NCBI GenBank assembly: GCA_027024155.1 | Contig: JALVTE010000002.1 | Location: 1 to 57,547 of the forward strand | DNA length: 57,547 nt | Direction: 5' to 3' | Origin: Campylobacteraceae bacterium | Lineage (GTDB): Bacteria > Campylobacterota > Campylobacteria > Campylobacterales > Sulfurovaceae | In this document: one piece after another, positions 30,437-39,727 of the stretch | Numbering within the stretch: the first letter of the stretch is position 1 | Layout of the letters: each line of letters opens with the position of its first letter | The notes under the pieces: generated by a model | Databases searched by the model: none | Told to the model about the DNA's origin: nothing | Seen by the model: the letters and a program-made list of their open reading frames with translations, nothing else | Made by a program: the position numbers and the translations under genes

Positions 30437-31002
30437 GAATATTTGTTGAAGGAGTAGATGATGAAAAATTTATCATTAAACTCTTAAATGATTTAAAAAA
30501 CTCTTCGGATATAAGAGTTCCTAGCAATTATAACTTTGGAAGTGTTATTAACAGACTTGGTGGCAAAAAAAAACTTTTAGACTCTAATCACACAAAGTAT
30601 AAACAAGTTTCAAAACTAATAGAAATTGGGGAAATTAAAAGAGCCCTATTTATCTTTGATTGCGATTTTGAAAAAGATGATAATAGTTGCAATGGAATGG
30701 AAAACTCTAAAAAATGTTTTGATAAATTAATTCAAGAGTTAGATTGGAATATTGAAGCAGATGTCTATATTTTTAATAAGAATTTAGACTATTTTTTGCT
30801 AGAGACTATTAACACAAAAGAGTGCTATAGACATTTTAATAATTTAGTAGAGTGTTTGGAGGTAGAAACTCTAAAACCCAATAAAAAACCCATAGCTAAT
30901 TTATATAGAGATTTATACCCTTACCCTCAATTTGATTTTAAAGATGAGAAATTTCAAGAATTAAAAACAAAACTAAAAAACTTATTTGAAGGAATAGAAT
31001 AG
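30430..31002 (+). CDS. TOPRIM-like (DUF3226/DUF4435-type) partner of the ATPase
   Basis: This is 190 aa. The N-terminus IFVEGVDDEKFI has the glutamate (E7) typical of TOPRIM metal centres, and RALFIFDCDFEKDD supplies the D77xD79 pair. DVYIFNKNLDYFLLETI follows the pattern of DUF3226-type proteins. Translation is coupled to the ATPase (7-nt overlap), and its stop directly abuts the hisA ATG. It could be the nuclease effector of the cassette, but it is shorter than classical AriB. Confidence 0.7.
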   Translation: MVRIFVEGVDDEKFIIKLLNDLKNSSDIRVPSNYNFGSVINRLGGKKKLLDSNHTKYKQVSKLIEIGEIKRALFIFDCDFEKDDNSCNGMENSKKCFDKLIQELDWNIEADVYIFNKNLDYFLLETINTKECYRHFNNLVECLEVETLKPNKKPIANLYRDLYPYPQFDFKDEKFQELKTKLKNLFEGIE

Positions 31003-31710
31003 ATGACAATACTACCAGCAATAGATTTAAAAGATGGAAAAGCTGTAAGACTTAGCAAAGGGTTAATGGATTCGGCTAAAATTTATAGTGATGAGCCTTG
31101 GCAAGTGGCTAAGAGGTTTGAAGAGTTAGGGAGCGAGTGGGTTCACTTAGTCGATTTAAATGGGGCATTTGCAGGTAAGCCTGAGAATTTAGAGCAGATT
31201 AAAAAGATTCGCCAAAATTGTAACTTAAAGTTAGAGCTTGGTGGTGGTATTCGCGATGAAGAGACTATTAAGATGTATTTAGATTTAGGGATAGACAGAC
31301 TAATTCTAGGCTCTATAGCGGTAAAAGATGCACAATTTGTAAAAGATATGGCAGCTAAATATCCTATTGTTGTAGGAATTGATGCAATAGATGGTATGGT
31401 AGCTGTAGAGGGTTGGGCAGAGACTTCAGATATGAAAGCAACAGATTTAGCTCGTGCTTTTGCAGATTGTGGCGTAGAGGCGATTATCTGTACAGATGTT
31501 GGGCGAGATGGTATGATGACAGGCTTAAATATAGAGTTTACAAAGTCTATACAAGAGGCAAGTGGCTTAGAGACAATAGCAAGTGGCGGACTTAAAGACA
31601 TAAACGACATCCACGCACTTATAGAAGCCGGCATAGATGGCACTATTGTAGGTAAGGCATTTTATGAAGGTACTCTTGATTTAGAAGAAGCGTTTAAGTT
31701 GGTTAATTAG
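31003..31710 (+). CDS. hisA: ProFAR isomerase (HisA)
   Basis: This isomerase makes PRFAR in histidine synthesis. It is a 235-aa TIM barrel. [14 protein letters not shown] holds the first catalytic Asp, LELGGGIRD and IASGGLKD are phosphate-binding loops, and [15 protein letters not shown] holds the second catalytic Asp. The ATG follows the stop of the TOPRIM gene with no gap, so it may now depend on translation through the inserted cassette. Confidence 0.97.
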   Translation: MTILPAIDLKDGKAVRLSKGLMDSAKIYSDEPWQVAKRFEELGSEWVHLVDLNGAFAGKPENLEQIKKIRQNCNLKLELGGGIRDEETIKMYLDLGIDRLILGSIAVKDAQFVKDMAAKYPIVVGIDAIDGMVAVEGWAETSDMKATDLARAFADCGVEAIICTDVGRDGMMTGLNIEFTKSIQEASGLETIASGGLKDINDIHALIEAGIDGTIVGKAFYEGTLDLEEAFKLVN

Positions 31711-31795
31711 TATATTGGTATATTAGTATATTGGTGTAATGGTTAGAAATCTTGTGCTAATATACAAATAACCAATAACCAATACACAAATAAAC
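31700..31795. repeat. Short-period inverted tandem repeat after hisA
   Basis: The left arm has 8-nt units (TATATTGG, TATATTAG, TATATTGG, TGTAATGG), starting within the last codons of hisA. The right arm (about 31758-31790) has the inverse motif in mostly 7-nt units (TAACCAA twice, TACACAA). Together they can form an imperfect hairpin ahead of prmA. It is the same architecture as the heptad-arm elements with a different unit sequence. Confidence 0.6.
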
Positions 31796-31806
31796 AAGGA
31801 AATAAA

Positions 31807-32607
31807 TTGAACGATAAATATATAGAATTAACAGTAAAAACTAATCCCGATTTAGTTGAACTTTTAGCAGATTTTATTATGAATGCAACTGGAGAGGCTG
31901 TAGAAATAGGCACAGATAAAATAGTTCTAAGAACTAGTGAGAGTACAGAGACAATCGAGCAACAGTTAAAAGAGTTAGATATTGAGTGCGAAGTAAGCAA
32001 AGAAGAGAAAGAGAATATCGATTGGATAAAAGCTTATCAAGATTCAGTTCAACCTATTGAGGCTGGTGAGTTTTATATCCACCCACAGTGGCATGAAGCA
32101 AAAGAGGGTAAAATAAATATCTTAATAAACCCTGCTCTTGCTTTTGGCTCTGGGCATCACGCTACAACTTTTAGCTGTCTGCAAGCAATTAGCAAATATA
32201 TTAAAGATGGAGACACACTTTTAGATGTAGGTTGTGGTAGTGGAATCTTAGCTTTAGCTTCTACTCATAAAGGGGCAGTTGTAGATTTATGCGATACAGA
32301 TGAATTAGCGGTAGATAGTTCAAAAGAAAATTTTGCACTAAATGGTAAAGAGTACAACAACATTTGGGTAGGCTCGGCAAATAAAACAGATAAGAAATAT
32401 GATGTTGTAGTAGCAAATATTATAGCAGATGTGTTAAAAATGATAGCAAATGAGTTAAAATCTAAGCTAAAAAGTAATTCTTACTTGATAGTTTCAGGAA
32501 TTTTAGATAAAAAAGAGCATATAGTTACAGATGCATTTTCAGATTTAGATATAATCGAGAGAATACAAAAAGATGAATGGGTAACAATAGTTTATAAAGG
32601 ACAATAA
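31807..32607 (+). CDS. prmA: Ribosomal protein L11 methyltransferase
   Basis: This is a SAM-dependent trimethylation enzyme for L11, 266 aa. The N-terminal ferredoxin-like domain precedes NPALAFGSGHHATTFSCL and the SAM motif LLDVGCGSGILALAS, followed by VANIIADVL. The start is TTG at 31807 with AAGGA 7 nt upstream. The stop overlaps the ftsH start by one base. Confidence 0.94.
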   Translation: MNDKYIELTVKTNPDLVELLADFIMNATGEAVEIGTDKIVLRTSESTETIEQQLKELDIECEVSKEEKENIDWIKAYQDSVQPIEAGEFYIHPQWHEAKEGKINILINPALAFGSGHHATTFSCLQAISKYIKDGDTLLDVGCGSGILALASTHKGAVVDLCDTDELAVDSSKENFALNGKEYNNIWVGSANKTDKKYDVVVANIIADVLKMIANELKSKLKSNSYLIVSGILDKKEHIVTDAFSDLDIIERIQKDEWVTIVYKGQ

Positions 32608-34604
32608 TGGCAGAGAAAAATAACGATAACAATAATAACAATTTTTTTAAAGATAATCCACTAATTGCATTTGCAATATTTTCGATTGTGGTAATTATGA
32701 TTTTTAAAGTATTTATTGGAAATAATAACTCACTAGAGAGTTTACAAAATAGTAATAGTGCAATGATTACACAGACTAAGAAGGTTAGCTACTCAGATAT
32801 AAAAAATCTTGTAAAGAGCGATAAAATCAAAGAGTTAAAAATAACCCCAACAGTTATAGAAGCGATTGGCGGTGATGGCGGACATACAAGATATATTGCC
32901 GAAAATATTCCAGCAAGCGATCCATACTTTATTAAACTTTTAGATGAACATCATGTAAAATATATTGGTGTAATGGGTGGCGGATTAATGGCTGAATTAA
33001 TCAGTTCGATTCTACCAATTCTACTATTCTTCGGAATTTGGATACTACTAGCTAAAAAAATGAGCAAAGGTGTAGGTGGTGGCATACTAGGTGTTGGCAA
33101 AGCTGGTAAGCTTATTAACTCTGAAAAACCAGATGTTAAATTCGACGATGTTGCGGGTGTAGATGAAGCAAAAGAGGAAGTTAAAGAGATAGTAGATTTC
33201 TTAAAATATCCAGAACGCTACATTGAACTTGGTGCAAAAATACCTAAAGGTGTATTGTTAGTAGGACCTCCAGGTACTGGTAAAACATTGCTTGCAAAAG
33301 CAGTTGCCGGCGAGGCAAGTGTGCCATTTTTCTCTGTAAGTGGTTCTAGCTTTATCGAAATGTTTGTAGGTGTGGGTGCTAGCCGTGTGCGAGATCTGTT
33401 TGAACAAGCTAAAAAAGAGGCTCCATCTATTATATTTATTGATGAAATCGATGCAATCGGTAAAAGTAGAGCTAGTGGTGGACCAATGGGTGGGAATGAT
33501 GAGCGAGAGCAGACTCTAAACCAACTACTAGCCGAAATGGATGGTTTTGGAACAGATACACCGGTAATTGTATTAGCCGCAACAAACCGCCCAGAGGTGC
33601 TAGACCCAGCACTACTAAGAGCTGGTCGTTTTGATAGACAAGTACTTGTAGATAAACCAGATTTCGAAGGGCGTTTAGCAATATTAAAGATACACTCTAA
33701 AGATGTAAAACTTTCACCAAAAGTTAATTTAGAAGAGATTGCAAAAGCAACAGCAGGACTTGCCGGTGCAGATTTAGCAAACATTATTAACGAAGCCGCT
33801 CTTCTTGCAGGTCGTCACAACAAAAAAGAGATAGAACAGCAAGATTTAATGGAAGCAATCGAGAGAGCTTTTGTAGGACTTGAGAAAAAGAACCGTAAAA
33901 TTAACGAGTTAGAGAAAAAGATTGTCTCTTATCACGAAAGTGGACACGCACTCATGGCAGAGCTTACAAAAGGTGCTACAAGAGTTACAAAAGTATCTAT
34001 TATTCCAAGAGGACTTGGAGCATTAGGATACACTCTACATCTACCAGATGAAGAGAATCGTTTCTTAAAGCAAAAGCATGAATTAATGGCAGAGATAGAT
34101 GTTCTTCTTGGTGGTCGTGCAGCAGAGGATATATTTGTAGGTGACATCTCAACAGGTGCAGGAAACGACTTGCAAAGAGCAACAGATATTTTAAAAGATA
34201 TGATTACAAAATATGGTATGAGTGATGTTGCAGGCTTAATGGTGCTAGAGCAAAATAGTGGTGGTGCATTCTTAACTGGTGGTCAAACTATTAAAGACTA
34301 TAGTGAAAAAATGGCAGAAGCTATCGACGAGAAGATAAAATCTACACTAGATAATCGTTATGAGTATGTAAAAAATACTCTAAAAGATTATAAGGAAGCT
34401 ATAGAGGCTATGACCGCTGAACTATTAGATAAAGAGGTTATAGAGGGTAGTAAAGTTCGAGAAATTATTGAGAAATTTGAAACTGATAATAATTTAGAAT
34501 CAAGACTTGCTCATACAGAAAAAGTAGCACAAGAAGAGGCTGACGCAAAAGAACACGATATTAAAGCAAGCAAAGCAGAGAGTCAAGAGAACAAAGAATC
34601 ATAA
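32607..34604 (+). CDS. ftsH: ATP-dependent zinc metalloprotease FtsH
   Basis: This is a membrane AAA+ protease for quality control, 665 aa. Two N-terminal helices ([19 protein letters not shown] and [19 protein letters not shown]) flank the periplasmic domain. Walker A is GPPGTGKT, Walker B is [11 protein letters not shown], the second region of homology is [21 protein letters not shown], and the zinc site is HESGH. The asparagine-rich N-terminus and charged tail are normal variation. Confidence 0.98.
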   Translation: MAEKNNDNNNNNFFKDNPLIAFAIFSIVVIMIFKVFIGNNNSLESLQNSNSAMITQTKKVSYSDIKNLVKSDKIKELKITPTVIEAIGGDGGHTRYIAENIPASDPYFIKLLDEHHVKYIGVMGGGLMAELISSILPILLFFGIWILLAKKMSKGVGGGILGVGKAGKLINSEKPDVKFDDVAGVDEAKEEVKEIVDFLKYPERYIELGAKIPKGVLLVGPPGTGKTLLAKAVAGEASVPFFSVSGSSFIEMFVGVGASRVRDLFEQAKKEAPSIIFIDEIDAIGKSRASGGPMGGNDEREQTLNQLLAEMDGFGTDTPVIVLAATNRPEVLDPALLRAGRFDRQVLVDKPDFEGRLAILKIHSKDVKLSPKVNLEEIAKATAGLAGADLANIINEAALLAGRHNKKEIEQQDLMEAIERAFVGLEKKNRKINELEKKIVSYHESGHALMAELTKGATRVTKVSIIPRGLGALGYTLHLPDEENRFLKQKHELMAEIDVLLGGRAAEDIFVGDISTGAGNDLQRATDILKDMITKYGMSDVAGLMVLEQNSGGAFLTGGQTIKDYSEKMAEAIDEKIKSTLDNRYEYVKNTLKDYKEAIEAMTAELLDKEVIEGSKVREIIEKFETDNNLESRLAHTEKVAQEEADAKEHDIKASKAESQENKES

Positions 34605-34605
34605 A

Positions 34606-35322
34606 ATGAAAAAGAGTGTAAAGCTAAACTATCTATTGCCAAATCTCTTTACAGCATCTTCAATATTTGTTGCCATTGTTAGTATTATACAATCTAGCAA
34701 AGGCAACTTTGAACAAGCCTCTTGGTTTATTATACTATCACTTGTTTTGGATGGTTTAGATGGTAAAATTGCTCGTTTAACTAAAGGCGAAAGTAAATTT
34801 GGCATAGAGTTTGACTCTTTAGCTGATATAGTAGCTTTTGGTGTTGCACCAGCTATGCTTATATACTTCCAAATTGGGCATGGATACTCTAAATTTGGCA
34901 CACTAATAGTAGCTTTATATGTGGTATTTGGAGCAGTTAGACTTGCTCGGTTTAATATAACAACAAGTAAAAACGACCCTAATGTCTTTATTGGTTTACC
35001 AATACCAGCAGCAGCTCTATTCTTGGTTTCACTTTCACAAATAGACTATAAATACAATATAAGCTTTTTAGAACCTATAATACTAATTTTAGCTCTAATT
35101 GTAGGAATTTTAATGGTCAGCAATTTTAGATACTTAGCGTTTAAAAAAATAGAGTTTAAAAAAGCCATATCTTATAAAATTTTAATACTTTTAATTCTTA
35201 TTGGCTCGCTACTCTATCTCTTACCAATAGAGACAATCGCCATATTTTTCATAATTTATGTAATATCTGGACCTATTAGAGCTATTTATGCTATAAATAG
35301 AAAAAGTCGATTTAAAAGATAG
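34606..35322 (+). CDS. pssA: CDP-diacylglycerol--serine O-phosphatidyltransferase
   Basis: This is an integral membrane enzyme making phosphatidylserine, 238 aa. The CDP-alcohol phosphotransferase signature is LDGLDGKIARLTKGESKFG followed by IEFDSLADIVAFG. Several helices follow, including the last two (ILILLILIGSLLYLL, IAIFFIIYVISG). It is 1 nt after ftsH and ends the plus-strand run; a composite repeat follows. Confidence 0.95.
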   Translation: MKKSVKLNYLLPNLFTASSIFVAIVSIIQSSKGNFEQASWFIILSLVLDGLDGKIARLTKGESKFGIEFDSLADIVAFGVAPAMLIYFQIGHGYSKFGTLIVALYVVFGAVRLARFNITTSKNDPNVFIGLPIPAAALFLVSLSQIDYKYNISFLEPIILILALIVGILMVSNFRYLAFKKIEFKKAISYKILILLILIGSLLYLLPIETIAIFFIIYVISGPIRAIYAINRKSRFKR

Positions 35323-35335
35323 TTTATATATGTAA

Positions 35336-35608
35336 GGACAACCCTTCAATGCCATTAAGTTAAGGATTCTATATCCATTTATTTGCTTTAAGTTCAAAGT
35401 CCGAAGTGATGAAAATATTTACCATCGCCATCATTCTGAGCGGATGCGAAGAATCTAACTTTAAAAGCCTAGATAAACTATTAGCTTTACAGCCGTTTAA
35501 GCTAGATTCTTCGCAAACGCTTGGAATGACGGCGATGGTGAGCTTTAAATTTACTACAATTTATGGAAGTAAATTCCTTAACTTAATGGCATTGAGGGTT
35601 ACCCCTAC
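35336..35608. repeat. Complete composite element E4 with terminal inverted repeats
   Basis: Terminal cores CAATGCCATTAAGTTAAGGA (35347-35366) and its exact inverse (35575-35594) lie within about 45-bp imperfect inverted ends. Inside is a second palindrome (about 35420-35540): ACCATCGCCATCATTC with GAAGAATCTA, mirrored by TAGATTCTTCG with GGAATGACGGCGATGGT. It separates convergent pssA and queE. A 69-codon ORF crossing it is judged non-coding. Tandem 7-nt units (ATCCTAC, ATCCTAA) continue to the queE stop. Confidence 0.88.
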
Positions 35609-35650
35609 ACACTAAAATCCACATCCTACATCCTAACCTCTATATCCTAA

Positions 35651-36409
35651 CTACACTCCTTGAGTCTTATCAAACACGCGAATATGCAGTCTATCGCTGT
35701 AGATGTAATTGTTCTCTTTACAAAAGTTAAAAACAGATTCATCATTTCCCCAAATGCTCTCTCTACTTTCGCCTACTGGCATACAGTATGTTAATGAATT
35801 TGGAGATATTTTTTTTATCTCTTCTATCTCATATTTTGCCGTGCTTTCTACCAAATCTTTACTAATCGTAAATTTAAAAAAATGCTCTTTTACATTTTGT
35901 GTAATTGCTTCTATTGCTTTAATATTTATTCGTTTGTCTTTAGGCTCAGCACTATTAGAAAGTTTTATTGATAATGCGAAAACTACATCTTTATATGCAG
36001 GAAATCGATTAAAATCTATCTCTATAGTAGCATTTGTCTCAAATGTAATCTTAATGCCACTCTCAACTAAATACTCAATAATAGAGTAAAATATACTATC
36101 TTGATGATAGAGCAGTGGTTCACCACCTGTAATTACTATATGTGGTTTATATCCAATTTTAACAAACTCTTCTTCTAAATGTTTAATTAAATCTTTACTA
36201 CTATCTATCAGTTGCCACTCTTTAGAAAATGCTTTATCTACGGCAAAATATGTATCACAACCTAACTTTTTTTTACCATCAACTAAATATTCTGTTTTAA
36301 ATCCGGGGCAATTTAAATTACAGCCACCGGTTCTTAAAAAGTAAGATGGATAACCCGCATATTTACCTTCTCCTTGAACAGAGAAAAACTCTTCTACAAT
36401 ATAAAACAT
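35651..36409 (-). CDS. queE: 7-carboxy-7-deazaguanine synthase with expanded radical-SAM motif
   Basis: This radical SAM enzyme makes CDG in the preQ0/queuosine pathway. It is 252 aa. EEFFSVQGEGKYAGYPSYFLR is the family N-terminus, ITGGEPLL is present and TYCMPVGES follows. The cluster cysteines are C30, C34 and C51, so the canonical CX3CX2C is stretched to CX3CX16C by an insert before CDTYFAV. Spacing variants are known in QueE proteins. It overlaps moaA by one base, and its stop lies in 7-nt tandem units. Confidence 0.88.
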   Translation of the reverse strand: MFYIVEEFFSVQGEGKYAGYPSYFLRTGGCNLNCPGFKTEYLVDGKKKLGCDTYFAVDKAFSKEWQLIDSSKDLIKHLEEEFVKIGYKPHIVITGGEPLLYHQDSIFYSIIEYLVESGIKITFETNATIEIDFNRFPAYKDVVFALSIKLSNSAEPKDKRINIKAIEAITQNVKEHFFKFTISKDLVESTAKYEIEEIKKISPNSLTYCMPVGESRESIWGNDESVFNFCKENNYIYSDRLHIRVFDKTQGV

Positions 36410-37383
36410 CAGCCACCAGTCTCGAAAAATGCACGACTAGAGTTGTTGTCACTATCCTCTTCGCTTCCCCATTTATTCTCTTTTGGTTTATTTGCTAATA
36501 CATCTTTTAAAATATAGCTAGCTTTCTCTATATCATTACTTCTTACAGCTTCGGCAATGCTTTGAGCCTCTTCAAAATATAAACAAGGTATTAAGTGCCC
36601 TTCGGCTGTTAAACGGATTCTATTGCAATCCTCGCAAAAATCATGTTTATGTGGGTCTATTAATCCAAATATATAACCATTCTCTTGTATCTTATAATTA
36701 AAGCTTGGGCTATTTGCTGTACGTCCAACTTTTTTAATAGTATATCTACTTTTAATAACACTTAAAATCTCTCGTCCATGCATTCCTTGTATATCACTAC
36801 TTGCATGCACATTTTCCATATACTCTATAAATCTAATTCGTATATTTCTCTCTCTTGCATACTCTAATAAATCTAAAATTTCATTATCATTTATACCTTT
36901 TAGAGGAACCATATTAATTTTTACTTTTAATCCAACTTCTAAAGCCTTCTCAATTCCTTCTAAAACATGAGCTAATACATTTTTTTGAGCTATTTGAGCT
37001 GCAACTGCTGGCTTTAAAGAGTCTAGTGAAATATTTAATCTCTTTAATCCAGCATCTTTTAACTTTTGTGCAAGTTCTGGAAGTAAAAAGCCATTAGTAG
37101 TAATTGCTAAATCTATATCTGGTTTATAATCATTTATAAGTTTTATAAAGCTATCTAAATCTTCACGAAGTAGCGGTTCTCCACCAGTAATTCTAACTTT
37201 ATTTATGCCTTCATCTATTCCAACTTTTATAAATTTAAACAAATCATCAAATGAGAGTAAATTCTCTTTTGGAACCCAACTAAAAGGTTTTTCGGGCATA
37301 CAATACTGACATCTAAAATTACATCGTTCAGTAACTGAGACTCTTAAATAATTAACAGTTCTGCCGTGTCCATCTATTAACAT
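36409..37383 (-). CDS. moaA: GTP 3',8-cyclase (molybdenum cofactor biosynthesis)
   Basis: This radical SAM enzyme performs the first step of molybdopterin synthesis. It is 324 aa. The N-terminal cluster is C21-C25-C28 ([10 protein letters not shown]), and the C-terminal cluster is [29 protein letters not shown] binds SAM. The chain ends in the Gly-Gly pair essential in this family. It is the first gene of a two-gene unit with queE. Confidence 0.96.
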   Translation of the reverse strand: MLIDGHGRTVNYLRVSVTERCNFRCQYCMPEKPFSWVPKENLLSFDDLFKFIKVGIDEGINKVRITGGEPLLREDLDSFIKLINDYKPDIDLAITTNGFLLPELAQKLKDAGLKRLNISLDSLKPAVAAQIAQKNVLAHVLEGIEKALEVGLKVKINMVPLKGINDNEILDLLEYARERNIRIRFIEYMENVHASSDIQGMHGREILSVIKSRYTIKKVGRTANSPSFNYKIQENGYIFGLIDPHKHDFCEDCNRIRLTAEGHLIPCLYFEEAQSIAEAVRSNDIEKASYILKDVLANKPKENKWGSEEDSDNNSSRAFFETGG

Positions 37384-37411
37384 ATTAACCTTCTGTAATT
37401 AAATAAGGATG

Positions 37412-37463
37412 AAGGTAGAAGGATTTTTTCAATACATTCCCCTTCTGCCTTTAAACAATTATA
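37412..37463 (-). promoter_or_regulatory. moaA promoter and leader hairpin
   Basis: On the minus strand TATAAT lies at 37458-37463, placing the transcription start near 37451. The transcript would begin at once with a hairpin: 37441-37451 pairs with 37412-37422 in an 11-bp stem (AAGGYAGAAGG type, one G.U) and an 18-nt loop. The moaA start follows 28 nt later. A translational or attenuation role is possible. No known molybdenum-cofactor riboswitch fold was recognised. Confidence 0.5.
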
Positions 37464-37531
37464 GGGTATCAAAAAATAGGTATAATTTAGATGATTTTAG
37501 TCAAAAAGTGAAATTAAAAAAGAAAGAATGT

Positions 37532-37558
37532 AAAAACTACAAGCCTAAAGCTTGCAGT
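37532..37558 (-). terminator. Rho-independent terminator of the pet operon
   Basis: Read on the minus strand downstream of petC, ACTGCAAGC, loop TTTAG, GCTTGTAGT forms a 9-bp stem with one G.U pair. TTTTT follows immediately. This is a textbook terminator 15 nt after the petC stop. Confidence 0.85.
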
Positions 37559-37573
37559 ATTAATTGGACTAGA

Positions 37574-38485
37574 TTAGTGACCTAATCCTTTCCATTGAGA
37601 TTTATACCAACCATAAGCTAGTAGTGTAAAGATTACAAAGTAACCTAATACCCATGGTCCAGTTTTTTCTCTTAATGGCTTACTAGGGTCACCAGTAGAC
37701 TCTAAGTATGCATCAACTTTTTCGAAACCTTCTTTTGTTAAACCAACTCTAGGCATTGCAGTTCCTGGAAGAACGGCTTGAGGGTCTTCTACAAAAGTTT
37801 TTAAGTAATGCTCGCTTCTAGCTCTAGCAATAATAGATAAATCAGGTGGTAATTTACCCATATAATCTGCTAATTTATCTTGATACTTAGCAACATTCAT
37901 TTTAAACTTAGTTAATTCAACATCATTACCAGTTTTAATGTTACCTTTTGTTTTTGGAACATCACCAATTTGAGTCCACTTACCATATCTATTTGCATGA
38001 CATCTACCACATGCTGTTACAAATGCCTCTTTAGCACTAAGCTCTTTTGGAGCAATAGATTTTAAATAAGCTACAATATCTGCTGCACCTTGTGCTGTAC
38101 CTGCCATACCAGCTGGCATTGCCATTTTTTTAGCTTTTGCTGCGTGTGCTGGATTTTGTAGGAATGCTATTAAATATTTTGTATCAAATAATGCACCTAC
38201 ATTACTTAAATCTGGTGGATTTACACCATATGCTGCAGATGCTGCCATAGCATCCATAGGTGCTTTAATACCTTGAGATTTAATACCGTGACAACTTGTA
38301 CAAGCTGCTATTGCTGCCTTGCCTTTAGCTGGATCACCTTTCAATCCAGATGCTTTAATATCTGGATATGTAAAATTGTGTCCCTCTACATGTTTATGCA
38401 TTTGAGAGTGAGCAAATGGCTCAACACCCCAATATGTAACAAGTGTAAAAAATACTACTACTGCTAATATTTTAAGATCTTTCAT
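37574..38485 (-). CDS. petC: Diheme cytochrome c1-type subunit of the bc1 complex
   Basis: This is the electron carrier between Rieske protein and soluble cytochromes. It is 303 aa with two haem c sites, CTSCH (62-66) and CGRCH (159-163). An N-terminal helix (ILAVVVFFTLVTYWGV) and a C-terminal anchor (WVLGYFVIFTLLAYGWY) place it in the membrane facing the periplasm. Two domains each resemble a class I cytochrome c, the diheme form known in Campylobacterota. It is last in petA-petB-petC. Confidence 0.93.
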   Translation of the reverse strand: MKDLKILAVVVFFTLVTYWGVEPFAHSQMHKHVEGHNFTYPDIKASGLKGDPAKGKAAIAACTSCHGIKSQGIKAPMDAMAASAAYGVNPPDLSNVGALFDTKYLIAFLQNPAHAAKAKKMAMPAGMAGTAQGAADIVAYLKSIAPKELSAKEAFVTACGRCHANRYGKWTQIGDVPKTKGNIKTGNDVELTKFKMNVAKYQDKLADYMGKLPPDLSIIARARSEHYLKTFVEDPQAVLPGTAMPRVGLTKEGFEKVDAYLESTGDPSKPLREKTGPWVLGYFVIFTLLAYGWYKSQWKGLGH

Positions 38486-39714
38486 TATTTACCTCCTACT
38501 GGTTTTTCCATTTTAGTTACAAATGGAAGCGCAATCCAAAGTGCGATAAACACATCTGCAAAAACAGTACCAACTATTGTCCAAGTTCCAACTGGAGGTA
38601 ATTTACCTAAAATAGTTAAACCAACCATATCTATAACTAATAACCAGAACCAAATTTTAAATATACCTCTTCTATTTGCAGGTGCAACATTCGGACTTCT
38701 GTCCAAGAATGGCAACAAGAAGAAAATAACTTGTGCAAAACCAAATGCTATTAAACCAATGTTCTTACTAAATGGTCTTAAAATTTCATAACTCCATAAG
38801 AAGTACCACTCTGGGTAAATGTGTGGAGGTGTTTTTAATCCATTAGCTGGGTCAAAGTTTACAGGATCCATAGCAAATTCGAAATGGTAGAATACCAAAT
38901 AGAAGAAGAAGATAAAGTAAATACCCATCACAAATACATCTTTACTTAAGAATACTGGATTAAATGGAATAACTTTAGACTCTTTTCTTTTGCCTGCTTT
39001 CCATTTTTCTGCTTCAGCTTCGAAATCAAACTCTTCACCATCTTGGTTATTTACGTGTGGTAATCTTAATGTACCAAAGTGTAAAACAATTAAACCAATA
39101 ATGAATAGTGGTATTAATACTACATGTAGCATAAAGAATCTACCCAAGAATGCTTGACCAGGTACATAGTCTCCTCTAATCCACTCAACTAATCCATTAA
39201 GGTTTAATGAACCTAAACTAAATAGGTTAGTAATAACCATACCAGCCCAGTAACTCATTTGTCCCCAAGGTAACATATAACCAGAGAAAGCTTCTGCTGA
39301 AAAAGCAACAAACAGTAACATACCTGATATCCAGATTAACTCTCTACCTCTTTTATATGAACCATAATAAATACCTGTAAGCATATGAATATATATTATC
39401 AAGAACACAACAGATGCTGCAACTGCATGCACATGTCTCCATAACCAACCATATCCAACTTGTGACATAATAGTATAGTTTACACTATCAAATGCCTCTT
39501 TTGTTGTTGGTACATAATACATTAATAAGAATATACCACTTATTAAAAGCACGCCAAATGTAGCTGCTAAAACCATACCCATTGCCCAAAGGAAATTAAT
39601 ATTCTTTGGAATCCAATACTCAGTAGATAGTACTCTTTTAAGTGTATCTACGCCTAATCTTTCGTTTAACCATTTATGACTAAACGGCTTTGCATTAGGG
39701 TCAAAATGTGCCAT
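38485..39714 (-). CDS. petB: Cytochrome b of the bc1 complex
   Basis: This is the membrane quinol-oxidising subunit, 409 aa. Haem ligands are in WRHVHAVAASVVFLIIYIHML and HVVLIPLFIIGLIVLHF. YPEWYFLWSYEILRP is the Qo-site motif. The chain is of full cytochrome b length rather than the split b6/IV type. It overlaps petC by one base and is 13 nt after petA. Confidence 0.96.
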   Translation of the reverse strand: MAHFDPNAKPFSHKWLNERLGVDTLKRVLSTEYWIPKNINFLWAMGMVLAATFGVLLISGIFLLMYYVPTTKEAFDSVNYTIMSQVGYGWLWRHVHAVAASVVFLIIYIHMLTGIYYGSYKRGRELIWISGMLLFVAFSAEAFSGYMLPWGQMSYWAGMVITNLFSLGSLNLNGLVEWIRGDYVPGQAFLGRFFMLHVVLIPLFIIGLIVLHFGTLRLPHVNNQDGEEFDFEAEAEKWKAGKRKESKVIPFNPVFLSKDVFVMGIYFIFFFYLVFYHFEFAMDPVNFDPANGLKTPPHIYPEWYFLWSYEILRPFSKNIGLIAFGFAQVIFFLLPFLDRSPNVAPANRRGIFKIWFWLLVIDMVGLTILGKLPPVGTWTIVGTVFADVFIALWIALPFVTKMEKPVGGK

Positions 39715-39727
39715 TACCTAACCTCCT

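Noticed and set aside
35406-35615. 69-codon plus-strand ORF
   Set aside because: It lies wholly within the palindromic element E4 and has no ribosome-binding site or family resemblance.
37384-37463. Molybdenum cofactor riboswitch
   Set aside because: Only a single simple hairpin is visible; the multi-helix Moco RNA fold was not recognised.
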